NCBI GenBank assembly: GCA_016871015.1
Contig: VFZX01000013.1
Location: forward strand, 1-48,546
DNA: 48,546 bases
Source: Acidobacteriota bacterium
GTDB taxonomy: Bacteria; Acidobacteriota; Terriglobia; Bryobacterales; Bryobacteraceae
Direction of reading: 5' to 3'
Shown: positions 7,437 through 17,200 of the stretch, piece by piece
How the letters are laid out: every line of letters begins with the position of its first letter
How positions within the stretch are numbered: the stretch's first letter is position 1
The notes under the pieces: generated by a model
What the model saw: the letters and a program-made list of their open reading frames with translations, nothing else
The model's database searches: none
Told to the model about the DNA's origin: nothing
Made by a program: the position numbers and the translations under genes

Positions 7437-10400
7437 ATGTGGATCCTGTTGCTGCTGTCCGTGGCGCTCGCCGCGGCTCCGGTGGACTTCGCGCGAGACG
7501 TGTATCCGGTGCTTGAAAAGAACTGCCACGGCTGCCATGGCGCGAAGTCGCAAATGGGACGGCTGCGGTTGGACTCGGCCGCCGCGCTCAAGCAGGGCGG
7601 ACAGTCCGGCATGGTGGCCGTGGCGGGGAATCCGGGTGGCTCGTTGTTGATCAAACGGGTGGCCGCGGGTGAAATGCCGCCCACGCGGGACAAGCTGAGC
7701 TCGGGACAGGTCGCGGTGCTGCGGCAGTGGATTGAAGAAGGCGCAGTGTGGCCCGCAGGCGTGGGCTCAGCGGACGCCTCGGTAGCGGCGCACTGGTCCT
7801 ATGTGCGGCCGGTGAAGAAGCCGCTTCCCGCGGGACGTGCGTCGAACGCGGCCGACCGGTTCATCCACGCGCGCCTGGCACGCGAGGGACTAAATCCTTC
7901 GCCCGAAGCGCCGCGCGAGACGCTCCTGCGGCGCTTGTCGCTCGATCTCACCGGACTTCCGCCCACGCTCGCCGAGCTCGACGCGTTCCTGGCGGACTCC
8001 TCGCCGCGCGCGTACGAGCGGCAAGTGGACCGCTTGCTCGAGTCGCCCCGCTTCGGAGAACGCTGGGCGCAGTGGTGGCTGGATCTTGCGCGCTACGCCG
8101 ACACCAACGGATACGAGTCCGATGAGCCGCGCTCGAACTGGCCGTGGCGCGACTGGGTGATCGGCGCGTTCAACCGCAATCTGCCGTTCAGCCAGTTCAC
8201 CATCGAGCAGCTTGCGGGGGACCTGCTGCCGGACCGCACCGAGGATCAGCTCATTGCCACCGGCTTCCACCGCAACACGCTCATCAATTCGGAAGCCGGG
8301 TCGAAGGACGACGAGTTCCGCGACGCCGCGGTGAAGGATCGTGTGGAGACCACGGCCACCGTCTGGCTCGGGTCGACGATCGGCTGCGCGCAGTGCCACA
8401 ACCACAAGTACGATCCTTTCACGCAGCGTGATTTCTACCGCTTCTACGCGTTCTTCAACAACACCGCCGAGAGTTCGATCCAGTTGAGCGAGGAGCATCG
8501 GGTGTTTCATGGTGACACCGCGGAACTGGCGGCCCGGCGCGCGAAGTGGGAGCCGTTGCGGAAGATCCTTGACACGCCAACACCGGAGCTCGAAGCCGCG
8601 CAGGTGGAATGGGAACGCGGCTACCGGGCTGGCCGCGCGGAGGTGGACGCTTCGTGGAAACCGCTGGCGGGCGGCGGTGAGCAGACGATTGAGACCACGA
8701 CTCCGGTGCGGTTCACCGCACTGCGGTTCAACGAGCCCGCGGGCGATGCGGCCGTCGAGGCCTGGACCGCTGAAGCCCTCGAACAGGATCGCCGCGCGGA
8801 GTCCACCAATCCAGTGTGGGGTGCCTGGAATCAAGCCGGTCCGTTTGAAGCGGACTCGCCGGAGATCGCACATGCGACGGCGTGGCCTCCTGAAAAGGCG
8901 GCCGGTGGCGCCGTCGCGATCGATGATTCGTGGCGTCCGCGTCCGGACCTGCCTGACGGGGCGTTTTACGGGCTCGACGGCTACGTCTGCTCGGTCTACC
9001 TGCACCGGACCGTGACTTCGCCGCAGGCCCAGCGGATCCGTGTCGGTGTAGCGTCGTTGCTGGGCGTCAAGGTGTTCCTGAATGGCGTGCAAGTGCTGGC
9101 ATCGGGAGCGCTCGAACCGGTGGAGGAGCAGCGCGGACTGATCGATCTCGATCTGCGGGCGGGGGTCAACCATCTCCTGCTCAAGTACACGAACGGACCT
9201 GGATATTTCCGCTACTACTTCAAGTCGCGTGTGAATGCGAGCCATACGGTCCGCCCGGCGCACCGCTCGCCCGACGGCAAGACCCTGCTGTTCGATGCCG
9301 AAACCATCGCGGCGCGAGTACGCATCAAGTTCGCGCGCAAGCCGAAACAGGAAGTGCACGTGATGTTTTCGGCGCTTCCGGTGTCCCAACTGCTCGATTC
9401 CGTCCTGCTGGCGCCCGACGCCTCAGCCGCCGACGTGGCGAAGCACTATCGGTGGCATTCGCCCGCGCTTGCCCGGGTCCGCGCCGGGTACGATCAGGCC
9501 AAAGCGGAGTTCGACGCGTTTTTCCGGAAGCACTCTTCCGACACGCTGGTGATGCGCGAGCTGTCGCCGATGCGCGAGAGCTTCGTCCAGCAGCGTGGCA
9601 ACTTCCTGACGAAGGTGGAGCCGGTGCAGCCCGGAGTCCCTGCTGTCCTGCCGGGGATCGACTCCGCCCGGACGCTGAACCGGCTGGATTTGGCGCGTTG
9701 GCTGGTTTCGCCTGAGAATCCGCTGACCGCGCGCGTCACTGTGAATCACATCTGGCGTGCGCTGTTTGGACAGGGGATCGTCAAGACCGGTGAGGACTTC
9801 GGCTCTCAAGGCGACCGTCCCGTGCATCCTGAATTGCTCGACTGGCTCGCCGTCGATTTCGTCGAGCGCGGCTGGGACTTCAAGGCGTTCCTCAAACAGA
9901 TCGTGATGTCGGAGACCTACCGTCAGTCTTCGCGTAGCGACCCCGCGCGGCTGGCCAAGGATCAGGACAACCGGCTGCTCTCCCGCGGCGCCCGGTTCCG
10001 GCTGTCCGCCGAGTCGATCCGCGATGTGACGCTCGCATCCGCCGGTCTGCTATCGGCGAAGACCGGTGGCCCGAGCGTGTTTCCGCCCCTGCCCGCCGCC
10101 GTGTTCGAGAACCTGTTCATCGAAACCGGATTCCAGGCTTGGCCCACGTCCACGGGCGAGGATCGCTACCGGCGCGGCTTGTACACCTTCTACAAGCGCA
10201 CCGCGCCATATCCGACGTTCCAGACGTTCGACGCACCGGAACGCGCGGTCTGTACGGTGGACCGGCCTCGATCGAACACTCCGCTGCAGGCACTGACGGC
10301 GCTGAACGACGAGGTATTCGTCGAGGCGGCGCGGGCCCTCGCGGCGCGGCTCGAAGGCGGATCCGCCCGCGAACGGATCCGGCACGGATTCCGTATCGTC

Positions 10401-10586
10401 ACTTCGCGCTACCCGTCACCGGCGGAGATGCAGCAGTTGCAGGAGCTGTTTGACCGGACCGCATCGCGCTACCGGTCCGATCCGGCCGCGGCCCGCAAGC
10501 TGTCTCCGGGGGCTCCGGATCTCGCGCCCTGGGTGGTCGCGGCCAACGTGCTATTAAACTTGGATGAGGCGGTGACCAGGGAATGA
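7437..10586 (+). CDS. Planctomycete-type cytochrome c with DUF1549 and DUF1553 domains
   Basis: The 1049-residue exported protein starts with a signal peptide (residues 1-14) and a PSCyt1 cytochrome c domain with the haem motif CHGCH (30-34) and a probable axial Met in GEMPP. A DUF1549 (PSCyt2) domain follows at about 135-345, containing [15 protein letters not shown] and a [12 protein letters not shown] motif that may bind a second haem. A beta-rich insert at about 395-660 resembles a carbohydrate-binding jelly roll. DUF1553 (PSD1) occupies about 745-1000 with [18 protein letters not shown] and the [12 protein letters not shown] segment. The ATG at 7437 lies 11 bp after the dehydrogenase stop. 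The stop overlaps the DUF1501 start by 4 bp. The pair is frequent in Planctomycetes and Acidobacteriota and its function is unknown. Confidence 0.93.
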   Translation: MWILLLLSVALAAAPVDFARDVYPVLEKNCHGCHGAKSQMGRLRLDSAAALKQGGQSGMVAVAGNPGGSLLIKRVAAGEMPPTRDKLSSGQVAVLRQWIEEGAVWPAGVGSADASVAAHWSYVRPVKKPLPAGRASNAADRFIHARLAREGLNPSPEAPRETLLRRLSLDLTGLPPTLAELDAFLADSSPRAYERQVDRLLESPRFGERWAQWWLDLARYADTNGYESDEPRSNWPWRDWVIGAFNRNLPFSQFTIEQLAGDLLPDRTEDQLIATGFHRNTLINSEAGSKDDEFRDAAVKDRVETTATVWLGSTIGCAQCHNHKYDPFTQRDFYRFYAFFNNTAESSIQLSEEHRVFHGDTAELAARRAKWEPLRKILDTPTPELEAAQVEWERGYRAGRAEVDASWKPLAGGGEQTIETTTPVRFTALRFNEPAGDAAVEAWTAEALEQDRRAESTNPVWGAWNQAGPFEADSPEIAHATAWPPEKAAGGAVAIDDSWRPRPDLPDGAFYGLDGYVCSVYLHRTVTSPQAQRIRVGVASLLGVKVFLNGVQVLASGALEPVEEQRGLIDLDLRAGVNHLLLKYTNGPGYFRYYFKSRVNASHTVRPAHRSPDGKTLLFDAETIAARVRIKFARKPKQEVHVMFSALPVSQLLDSVLLAPDASAADVAKHYRWHSPALARVRAGYDQAKAEFDAFFRKHSSDTLVMRELSPMRESFVQQRGNFLTKVEPVQPGVPAVLPGIDSARTLNRLDLARWLVSPENPLTARVTVNHIWRALFGQGIVKTGEDFGSQGDRPVHPELLDWLAVDFVERGWDFKAFLKQIVMSETYRQSSRSDPARLAKDQDNRLLSRGARFRLSAESIRDVTLASAGLLSAKTGGPSVFPPLPAAVFENLFIETGFQAWPTSTGEDRYRRGLYTFYKRTAPYPTFQTFDAPERAVCTVDRPRSNTPLQALTALNDEVFVEAARALAARLEGGSARERIRHGFRIVTSRYPSPAEMQQLQELFDRTASRYRSDPAAARKLSPGAPDLAPWVVAANVLLNLDEAVTRE

Positions 10587-11950
10587 TGGACCGGCGGCAC
10601 TTTCTGAAGGCATCGACAACCGGCATCGGCGCGATGGCGGTGTCGCGGCTGTCCGGCGCGCCGGGTCCGCACTTTGCGGCCAAGGCAAAGTCGGTGATCT
10701 ACCTCTGCATGTCGGGCGCGCCGTCGCAGCTTGACCTGTTCGACTACAAGCCCAAGCTCAAGGAGATGAGCGGACAGAAGGTCCCGCAAAGCTTGATCGA
10801 GGGCGAACGGTTCGCGTTCCTCTCCGGGCAGCCGTCGCTGCTCGGCACGCCGTTCCAGTTCCAGCGCCAGGGGCAGGCGGGCCACTGGATCAGCGAGGTG
10901 CTTCCGCACACCGCGCGGATCGCCGACGAGATCAGCTTCATCTACTCGATGCGGACCGATCAGTTCAACCACTCGCCCGCCGAGTTGCTGATGTTCACCG
11001 GACACGCGCGCCCGGGGCGTCCGTCGATGGGGGCGTGGATCAACTACGGCTTGGGAAGCGAGTCGAGCGATCTGCCGGGGTTCGTGGTTCTGCTGTCGGG
11101 GCGGCCGGGACGGTGCGGGTCCGGCTGTATTGGCTCGGGATTCCTGCCGACGCAGTACCAGGGAGTCACGTTCCGCTCGTCGGGCGATCCGGTGTTGTCG
11201 CTGTCGAACCCGGATGGAATGTCCGGTGAGATCCGGCGCGACTCGCTTGACGCCCTGCGCGGATTGAACCAGCAGAAGCTGGATCAGTGCGGGGATCCCG
11301 AGATCGCCACGCGGATCGCGTCGTATGAGATGGCTTACCGGATGCAGAGCTCGGTGCCGGAGTTGATGGACATCTCGAGGGAGCCGACACACATCCACAA
11401 GCTGTACGGGACGCAGCCGGGCAAGAAGAGCTTTTCGAACAACGCGTTGCTTGCGAGGCGGCTGGTGGAGCGGGGTGTCCGTTTCGTGATGCTGAATCAC
11501 GGCGAGTGGGATCACCATGGGGGTCCGCGGATCAACTTGGTCCAGCACTTTCCGCGGATTTGCGCGGAGGTGGACCAGGGTTCGGCGGCGCTGGTGGCGG
11601 ATCTCAAGCAGCGCGGACTGCTGGAGTCGACCATCGTGGTGTGGGGCGGCGAGTTCGGGCGGACTCCGATGCTGCAGGGCGCGGCCAATGAGCCGCTGCT
11701 GGGACGGGATCATCACCGCAGCTTCGCGTTGTGGCTGGCAGGTGGTGGGATCAAACCCGGGGTCCAGTACGGGGCGACGGATGAGTTGGGCTACAGGGCG
11801 GCGGCGGACCCGGCCACGGCGCATGATCTCCAGGCGACGCTGCTGCACTGCCTGGGTCTCGACCACTCACGGCTGACGTTCCGGTTCCAGGGCAGGGATT
11901 ACCGGTTGACGGATGTGCATGGCGAGGTGATCAGGAGGCTAGTGGCATGA
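10583..11950 (+). CDS. DUF1501 domain protein (Tat-exported, sulfatase-like fold)
   Basis: A 455-residue DUF1501 protein. The N-terminus [16 protein letters not shown] is a Tat signal with the twin arginine at residues 4-5. The usual family blocks are present: [15 protein letters not shown], a [13 protein letters not shown] segment, the GEWDHHGG metal-site-like motif and [14 protein letters not shown]. The alkaline-phosphatase/sulfatase-like fold is known for the family, but no catalytic activity is established. Overlap of its ATG with the stop of the DUF1549/DUF1553 gene (ATGA) shows translational coupling. The two proteins probably act together in the periplasm. Confidence 0.93.
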   Translation: MMDRRHFLKASTTGIGAMAVSRLSGAPGPHFAAKAKSVIYLCMSGAPSQLDLFDYKPKLKEMSGQKVPQSLIEGERFAFLSGQPSLLGTPFQFQRQGQAGHWISEVLPHTARIADEISFIYSMRTDQFNHSPAELLMFTGHARPGRPSMGAWINYGLGSESSDLPGFVVLLSGRPGRCGSGCIGSGFLPTQYQGVTFRSSGDPVLSLSNPDGMSGEIRRDSLDALRGLNQQKLDQCGDPEIATRIASYEMAYRMQSSVPELMDISREPTHIHKLYGTQPGKKSFSNNALLARRLVERGVRFVMLNHGEWDHHGGPRINLVQHFPRICAEVDQGSAALVADLKQRGLLESTIVVWGGEFGRTPMLQGAANEPLLGRDHHRSFALWLAGGGIKPGVQYGATDELGYRAAADPATAHDLQATLLHCLGLDHSRLTFRFQGRDYRLTDVHGEVIRRLVA

Positions 11951-11965
11951 AGAACGCTGACTTCG

Positions 11966-12237
11966 ATGTTTTGGCCCGAGAGATGGGCTTGTCCGCCGAA
12001 GGGATCGACCTTGGCAGTTTGGGAGGTCCTCATGGTTGCAGAGGCGAACGAGAACGATCTCGCCGCCACCGCCGAGCACCTGGATTGGCCGTCGACGCGC
12101 GTTGAGCAGGCGCTCGCATACGCGGACGCGTTTCCGAGTGAAGCAGCCAGCATTCTTGCGCGGAATCAGCAGATGAGTTGGAAGGACTTAAAGCGATGCT
12201 GCCGCCGGGAATGTTCGTCGAGTCCACCTCCGGGTAG
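11966..12237 (+). pseudogene. Remnant of an antitoxin-like (DUF433-related) gene
   Basis: From about 12014 the frame encodes VWEVLMVAEANENDLAAT, then AEHLDWPSTRVEQALAYADA and FPSEAASILARN. This resembles the helix-turn-helix half of DUF433-like antitoxins. After about 12160 the match moves to another frame (DELEGLKAMLPPGMFVE, TAG at 12235-12237), where such proteins end. The N-terminal strand region is missing and the frame has a stop at 11948. No toxin gene (DUF5615 or PIN) follows. It is best read as a decayed antitoxin. A short ORF in the first frame runs on to 12322 without recognisable content. Confidence 0.4.
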
Positions 12238-12318
12238 CAGCTGGACGAGCACATCCGGTCTTGGTCATGTACCTTCCGCGCGCCGCCTCACCGTAGTCGA
12301 GCACCGCCGCCAGGCTAA

Positions 12319-15300
12319 CTAAAAGAGGATCTTCATTACCAACACCACCTGCCGGGTGGCGTTGTTCTGCGCTGGATTGAGTTGCCCGAAGCGCGGATCG
12401 GTGACGTTGTTCGATGCCTGGGCGCCAAAGTAGGCATAATCGAACGCGTTCTGGAGATCGGCGCGGATCTGCCACCGCACTCGCTCGAAGAAGCGGAACT
12501 CCTTGTAGGCCGAGACTTCCCAGCTTTGCAGGTAGCGGCTGCGGACATCTGGGAAACGGGTCGGGAAGTCGCGCAGGGTGAACGGGGCCTGCGCCGTACG
12601 CGGGAACAAGGTGTTGTCGTAGTATTTGTCGAAGAACGGGTTGAACCGGTCACGGCCGGCCGCGCGGGCGCGCTCGTTGCGCTGATCCTCGGTCAAGGCG
12701 GCGCTGCGGGCCGCAGTCGGCGCGGCGTTCGGGAAGTCGAACGGCATCCCGCTGCGGACCAAATACTGGACATTCAGGTTCCAGCCGCCGATGAACGCCT
12801 GCCCCACCCGGTTGACGTTGGCCAGCATCGCCTTTCCTTTCCCGAAAGGCAGCTCGTAGGTGACCAGGCCGCTGAAGGTGTGCGGGAGGCTCCACTGTTG
12901 CAGACGCTGTTCGAGCCGGGTGTTCAGGAGATTGCCGAGATCGGCATCCTGGGCATTGAGCAGGTTCGTGCTTTCGAGCGTCTTCGACCACGTATAGGAC
13001 GCCTGCGCTGCGAAGCCATTGGAATAACGCTTGGTCGCCTTCATCTGCAGCGAATGGTAGTTCTGCTGCCCGACCGGAACGTTGGTGATGGTGACGCCGC
13101 CGAAGTGGGGATAAGCGTTCAGCAGAGCTGAGCGGGGAAGCGTGGCGCCGTTGAGACCGGAACCGGGCAGCAGGCCGCGCATCGGGTTCGGAAGCTGCGT
13201 GTTGAAATACGCCGGACGTTCCGCAACCGGGAGCCGCGTCAGCTCGTTCCCCGGGATGAAGTTCAGGCCCAGGTTGACCGGAAGCTTCCCGGTCAGGTTG
13301 CCGGAGTAGCTCGCGTCGACCAGCCACTGGTTAAACAGAGTCCGCTGCAGTCCGAACGAGAACTGTTGCGAGTAGGGCAGCGGCCGGTCGAGGTACTGCG
13401 CCGCCACGCCGAGGCCGAGGTTGGTGGCAAGACCCTCGCTCGATCCGATCGGTTGAAGAAGTCCGTTCGGGAACAGGCTGCGCGGGTAAGGATCGTTGAT
13501 GAAGGATGCGGGCGTGAGGTTGTTGTCGGTGCTGGGAATGACAGCCGAAGGCCGGCTGAATCCGGTATCCGGACCGGCGGCGTTCTGCCCGAGATAGCTG
13601 AGTCCGTAGCCGCCGCGCATCACCCATTTGTTCATGAACTGCCAGGCCACGCCCACCCGCGGCTGCCAGTTGTTGCGATCGCGCAGGAACGCTTCGCGCG
13701 CGGCGCCGCTAGTTCCGGCGTACAGCAACCCGCCGCGCAGATTCAAGCCCTGCACCTGCGATTGCAACGGACTCGCCTGATCGAAAGCGAAGCCGCGGAC
13801 CTGGCGGTTGAAGCGCTCGACGATCGGTCCCTCGTAATCCCACCGCAGGCCGAGATTGACCGTCAGGCTCGGCAGGACCTTCCAGTCGTTCTGGAAGTAG
13901 AGAGCGCCGTAGGAGTTCCGGTACGCCGGCCAGATGTTCTTTTCGACCGAGCCGCTCGTGATCGCACCCGTCAGGAACGAGGCGATCTCGTTGCCAGAAA
14001 GCGCGTCGGCCTGCTGCGGATTCCGCTGCGTCCAGTTGCGGCCGAAATTGAACGTGCCGGACGAAGCGCCGGGCTGATGCGTATTCGAGTTGTACCGCCG
14101 GAGCTCGGCTCCGAAACGCCAGGTCTGCTTGCCGCGGAGCATCATGAAGTTCGGCTGCGCCGAGTAGGTGTCCTGGGTCTCGTAGTTCGCCGTGCGCGTC
14201 GACCCGAGCGAAGAGTAGTTGTTGCCGGTGAAGTTGAAGCGGGGATACTGCTTGACATCGAACTGCGCCACCAGCGCTGACGGAAAGCCGAGTTGGGTGG
14301 GGTCGAAGTCGCGTCCGAAGATGTTGCCGGAGAAGCCTTCGTAACGCGCCAGGCCGCCGCGGAGGTTAAACACCGTGGAGGTGTTGATCGTGTAGGTCCA
14401 GTCGGCGCCCCAGTTGCGCGAGATCCGGGTGGAAGGCGCTTCGGTGGAAGGCTCCGCCGCGTTGGTGCCCCACTGGACGCGGGCGAAGTTCTCCCACGGA
14501 GTCTGGCCGTAGCGCCAGCTCAGGCGGTTCCTGTCACTGACGGCCCAGTCCATTTTGCCGAGCCACTGGTCGTATTCGTTGCGCGAACTGTTGACGAACA
14601 GGTAGTTGTTCTGGCCGTCGAGCCCTTCGCTGTTGCGATTCGGGGCCGGGAAGAAGCCAAGGGCGGTGGTGGCCACGGGATTCAGGCGGGCCCGGGGGAT
14701 CACGTTGCCTGGGAACTGCTGGCGCGCGAATCCGCCGCCCGGCGCGGCGGCCGAGGTGAGTGGATCGAAAATGCCGATCTGGCGTCCGGCGTTGTCGGTC
14801 AACTGGGAAAAGTCGCCATTCCGCTGTGCAGCCGTTGGGATCGTCCAGAGCTGGGTTTGCGGATTCCGCTCGCGGAGTCCTTCGAGCGAGAGCATCCAAA
14901 ACAGCTTGTTGCGGCCGTCGAGCACCTTCGGAATGTAGACCGGACCATCCAAGCGGAAGCCGTACGTGTTGTTGCGGTAGGCAGGCTTGCGGACGCCCGC
15001 CGAATTGCGCGAGTAGCCGTTCGAAATGAGCTTGTCGTTCTTGAAGAACTCGAACAGTTCTCCATGGAGCTGGTTGGTTCCCGTGCGCAGGTTGATCGAA
15101 GTGGTGCCACCACCCACCCGCCCGTATTGCGCGTCATAGGTATTGGTGATGACGTTCACCTCTTCGATGGCCTGCAGTCCCGGCGCGAAGGATGCGGAAC
15201 GGCTGCCGCGGGTGGATGTCACGCCGTCCAGCAGGATTTCGTTCTCGCCCACGCGGCCGCCGTTGATCGACACGGAGTTGATGTTGCCAAACGCGTAGAG

Positions 15301-15810
15301 CTCGAAGTTGCCCCAATAGTTGCTTGCCTTGGTCACGCCGGGCAGCGAATATTGGAACTGGAACAGGTTGCGGCCCGAAGTGGGAATGTCCTGAATCATC
15401 TTGGCACCGATGGTGCCCGACCTCACCGCGGTCTCGGTCTGCAGCAACGGAGCCTCGGCGGTAACGGTCACGCGATCGGAAACCGCACCGACCTCGAGCG
15501 AGAGATTGAGATTCACCCGGTCCACCGCGCTGACCGTGATGCCTTCGCGCAGGATCGGTTTGAAGCCCTCCTTTTCCACCCGCAGCCGGTAGGAACCGGG
15601 GGGCAGAAATGGCGTTACGTACCGGCCCGTTTCATTGGTGACCGAAGGGTACTCCACCTGGCGTTCGACGCTTTGCGCCACGACTTTAACACCCGGGACG
15701 GGAGCGCCGGTGGGATCGGTGATACTGCCGGAGATCAAAGCGCGGAATTCCTGCGCATTCAGGGATGAGAACAGCAGCAGCGCCGCTGAAGCAAGCTTTT
15801 TGGAACCCAT
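12319..15810 (-). CDS. Oar-like TonB-dependent receptor with carboxypeptidase-regulatory domain
   Basis: The 1163-residue outer-membrane protein starts at the ATG at 15810, where a signal peptide ends near residue 19 (FSSLNAQE). Upstream codons lack signal-peptide character. A carboxypeptidase-regulatory-like beta-sandwich covers about 24-110 (ISGSITDPTGAPVPGV, GRYVTPFLPPGSYRL). The plug domain has NEILLDGVTSTRGS, and a long beta-barrel ends in the aromatic beta-signal VVLVMKILF. No SusD-type lipoprotein is adjacent. Family members take up large ligands such as oligosaccharides or peptides, or act as surface proteins. The ligand cannot be read from the sequence. It is transcribed away from the HD phosphohydrolase gene. 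Confidence 0.93.
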   Translation of the reverse strand: MGSKKLASAALLLFSSLNAQEFRALISGSITDPTGAPVPGVKVVAQSVERQVEYPSVTNETGRYVTPFLPPGSYRLRVEKEGFKPILREGITVSAVDRVNLNLSLEVGAVSDRVTVTAEAPLLQTETAVRSGTIGAKMIQDIPTSGRNLFQFQYSLPGVTKASNYWGNFELYAFGNINSVSINGGRVGENEILLDGVTSTRGSRSASFAPGLQAIEEVNVITNTYDAQYGRVGGGTTSINLRTGTNQLHGELFEFFKNDKLISNGYSRNSAGVRKPAYRNNTYGFRLDGPVYIPKVLDGRNKLFWMLSLEGLRERNPQTQLWTIPTAAQRNGDFSQLTDNAGRQIGIFDPLTSAAAPGGGFARQQFPGNVIPRARLNPVATTALGFFPAPNRNSEGLDGQNNYLFVNSSRNEYDQWLGKMDWAVSDRNRLSWRYGQTPWENFARVQWGTNAAEPSTEAPSTRISRNWGADWTYTINTSTVFNLRGGLARYEGFSGNIFGRDFDPTQLGFPSALVAQFDVKQYPRFNFTGNNYSSLGSTRTANYETQDTYSAQPNFMMLRGKQTWRFGAELRRYNSNTHQPGASSGTFNFGRNWTQRNPQQADALSGNEIASFLTGAITSGSVEKNIWPAYRNSYGALYFQNDWKVLPSLTVNLGLRWDYEGPIVERFNRQVRGFAFDQASPLQSQVQGLNLRGGLLYAGTSGAAREAFLRDRNNWQPRVGVAWQFMNKWVMRGGYGLSYLGQNAAGPDTGFSRPSAVIPSTDNNLTPASFINDPYPRSLFPNGLLQPIGSSEGLATNLGLGVAAQYLDRPLPYSQQFSFGLQRTLFNQWLVDASYSGNLTGKLPVNLGLNFIPGNELTRLPVAERPAYFNTQLPNPMRGLLPGSGLNGATLPRSALLNAYPHFGGVTITNVPVGQQNYHSLQMKATKRYSNGFAAQASYTWSKTLESTNLLNAQDADLGNLLNTRLEQRLQQWSLPHTFSGLVTYELPFGKGKAMLANVNRVGQAFIGGWNLNVQYLVRSGMPFDFPNAAPTAARSAALTEDQRNERARAAGRDRFNPFFDKYYDNTLFPRTAQAPFTLRDFPTRFPDVRSRYLQSWEVSAYKEFRFFERVRWQIRADLQNAFDYAYFGAQASNNVTDPRFGQLNPAQNNATRQVVLVMKILF

Positions 15811-15952
15811 GGCCGGAGGATAGCATAGCCGTGTGGCGCCGGCATGAATCCTGGCACGAGGGAAACTCATCCGGACAGGAAAGCGATCGCATGGCGAAAA
15901 AGCGGCTGTTTATGCCGGGCCATTCGACCCGCCCACCCACGGGCACCTCCGG

Positions 15953-16603
15953 ATGATGGAGCATCGAGCCGCGCTCCGCGATGACTGGTTGGCGCTGTGG
16001 CGGAGTCTCGATGCGTCAGGCGATCCAGAGGAAGTGTTTCGCGATCTCGAGAGCCGGTACAGCGAACCGGGCCGGGCGTATCATGGCCTCGTCCACATCG
16101 CCCATTGTTTGGGCGAGTTGCGCGGCTATCCCGCGGGGAGCGAGGACACCACCGCCGTCGAGTTCGCCCTATGGTTCCATGACGCCGTGTACGACTCGCG
16201 GGCGGGGGACAACGAGGAGCGCAGCGCGGCCTTGGCGCGTCAGGCAGCCTTGGAGGCTGGACTGCCGGCAGGGTTCGCGAATCAGGTCACGGCATTGATC
16301 CTCGCAACGAAACACTCCGCGGAGCCGGATTCTCCCGAGGCCCGGCTGCTCACCGATATCGACCTCTCGATTCTCGGCCAGCCGGACGCGGTGTTCGACA
16401 ACTACGCGCGCGGCATCCGCCAAGAGTATGCATGGGTTCCGTTCCAGGATTTCGCGCAAGGACGGCGGCGGGTTCTCGAAGCCTTCGCGGCGCGCAATAC
16501 GATTTTCAGCACGCCGTTTTTCCGGGCCAAATATGAGCAAATCGCGCGCGCCAACCTGGCCCGGTCAATCAGCCTTTTTGACACCCACATTCGCCTGGTG
16601 TAA
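15953..16603 (+). CDS. HD-superfamily metal-dependent phosphohydrolase (COG4339-like)
   Basis: The 216-residue protein matches the predicted HD phosphohydrolase family COG4339. It has RAYHGLVHIAHCL (41-53), the HD motif ALWFHDAVYD (72-81), NEERSAALA and the later LTDIDLSILGQ block that completes the metal site, followed by IRQEYAWVP. It is cytosolic with no signal peptide. The substrate is unknown; HD proteins often cleave nucleotides or cyclic nucleotides. It stands between two divergent or unrelated receptor genes, with a 26-bp gap to the DUF1080 gene, so co-transcription is possible. Two adjacent ATG codons (15953, 15956) are equivalent starts. Confidence 0.85.
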   Translation: MMEHRAALRDDWLALWRSLDASGDPEEVFRDLESRYSEPGRAYHGLVHIAHCLGELRGYPAGSEDTTAVEFALWFHDAVYDSRAGDNEERSAALARQAALEAGLPAGFANQVTALILATKHSAEPDSPEARLLTDIDLSILGQPDAVFDNYARGIRQEYAWVPFQDFAQGRRRVLEAFAARNTIFSTPFFRAKYEQIARANLARSISLFDTHIRLV

Positions 16604-16629
16604 TATCGAGAACCAGGGTTGGGTCAGGG

Positions 16630-17184
16630 ATGCGGATGCTCTATTGGGGTTCGATTACCGTCTTCGCGCTGATCGCCACGCCTGTGGCTGCCCGGAGTGA
16701 CCCCGCCAAGGTGTTTCGCGTCCATGACGGCATGGTTCACGTCTCTGGCAGCGAGTACGGCTACATCATCACAAAGGAGTACGGCTACATCATCACAAAG
16801 CAGGAGTACGGGAACTACCACCTGCGGGCCGAGTTCAAGTGGGGTGACGCGACCTACGAGCCGCGCAAGGACAAGGCACGGGACACCGGTATCCTGATCC
16901 ACGTCACCGGCGAAGACAAGGTCTGGCCAACGTCAATCGAGTACCATCAAGGACCGTGGAAAGACGGAGCCGGCACGCGATCACCGGAGAACGAGGTCGA
17001 GAAGCCTCACCGCGAGTGGAATTTGGTGGAAGTGATCTGCCAGGGCGACCGGGTGACGTTCAAGGCCAACGGCAAAGTGGCGAATGAAGGAGAGCGAGTG
17101 CGTCCGTCGAAGGGGCGGATCTTGTTCCAGTCGGAAGGAGCTGAAGTCTTCTTCCGCAACATGGAGTTGAAGCGGATGAAGTAA
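16630..17184 (+). CDS. DUF1080 (3-keto-disaccharide hydrolase domain) secreted protein
   Basis: A 184-residue exported protein with a signal peptide (1-21, ending PVAA). The concanavalin-like DUF1080 fold is recognisable from EYGNYHLRAEFKWG, DTGILIHVTGEDKVWP, EWNLVEVICQGDRVTFKANG and a closing RILFQSEGAEVFFRNMELK. Other members bind or hydrolyse sugars and lie beside oxidoreductases of the Gfo/Idh type. Two oddities stand out. An eight-residue segment, EYGYIITK, is duplicated in tandem (residues 42-57), and the region after SIEYHQGP looks shorter than usual. The receptor gene starts 16 bp downstream, suggesting an operon in which the receptor feeds this enzyme. Activity of the altered protein is uncertain. 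Confidence 0.82.
   Translation: MRMLYWGSITVFALIATPVAARSDPAKVFRVHDGMVHVSGSEYGYIITKEYGYIITKQEYGNYHLRAEFKWGDATYEPRKDKARDTGILIHVTGEDKVWPTSIEYHQGPWKDGAGTRSPENEVEKPHREWNLVEVICQGDRVTFKANGKVANEGERVRPSKGRILFQSEGAEVFFRNMELKRMK
16753..16800 (+). repeat. Perfect 24-bp in-frame tandem duplication inside the DUF1080 gene
   Basis: Two identical 24-bp units (16753-16776 and 16777-16800) encode EYGYIITK twice. A third partial copy of the first six bases follows after one CAG codon. The units show no differences, which indicates a recent slippage event or an assembly artefact. The duplication keeps the reading frame. Confidence 0.95.
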
Positions 17185-17200
17185 GAGTCCAAGGGGGGCC

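Noticed and set aside
7890-9389. 499-residue minus-strand open frame
   Set aside because: Opposite the DUF1549/DUF1553 gene, Arg-rich and motif-free.
14293-15768. 491-residue plus-strand open frame
   Set aside because: Opposite the first receptor gene; composition typical of an antisense shadow.
16753-16800. Start of a CRISPR array or longer tandem repeat
   Set aside because: Only two units without spacers, inside a coding region; a local duplication is sufficient.
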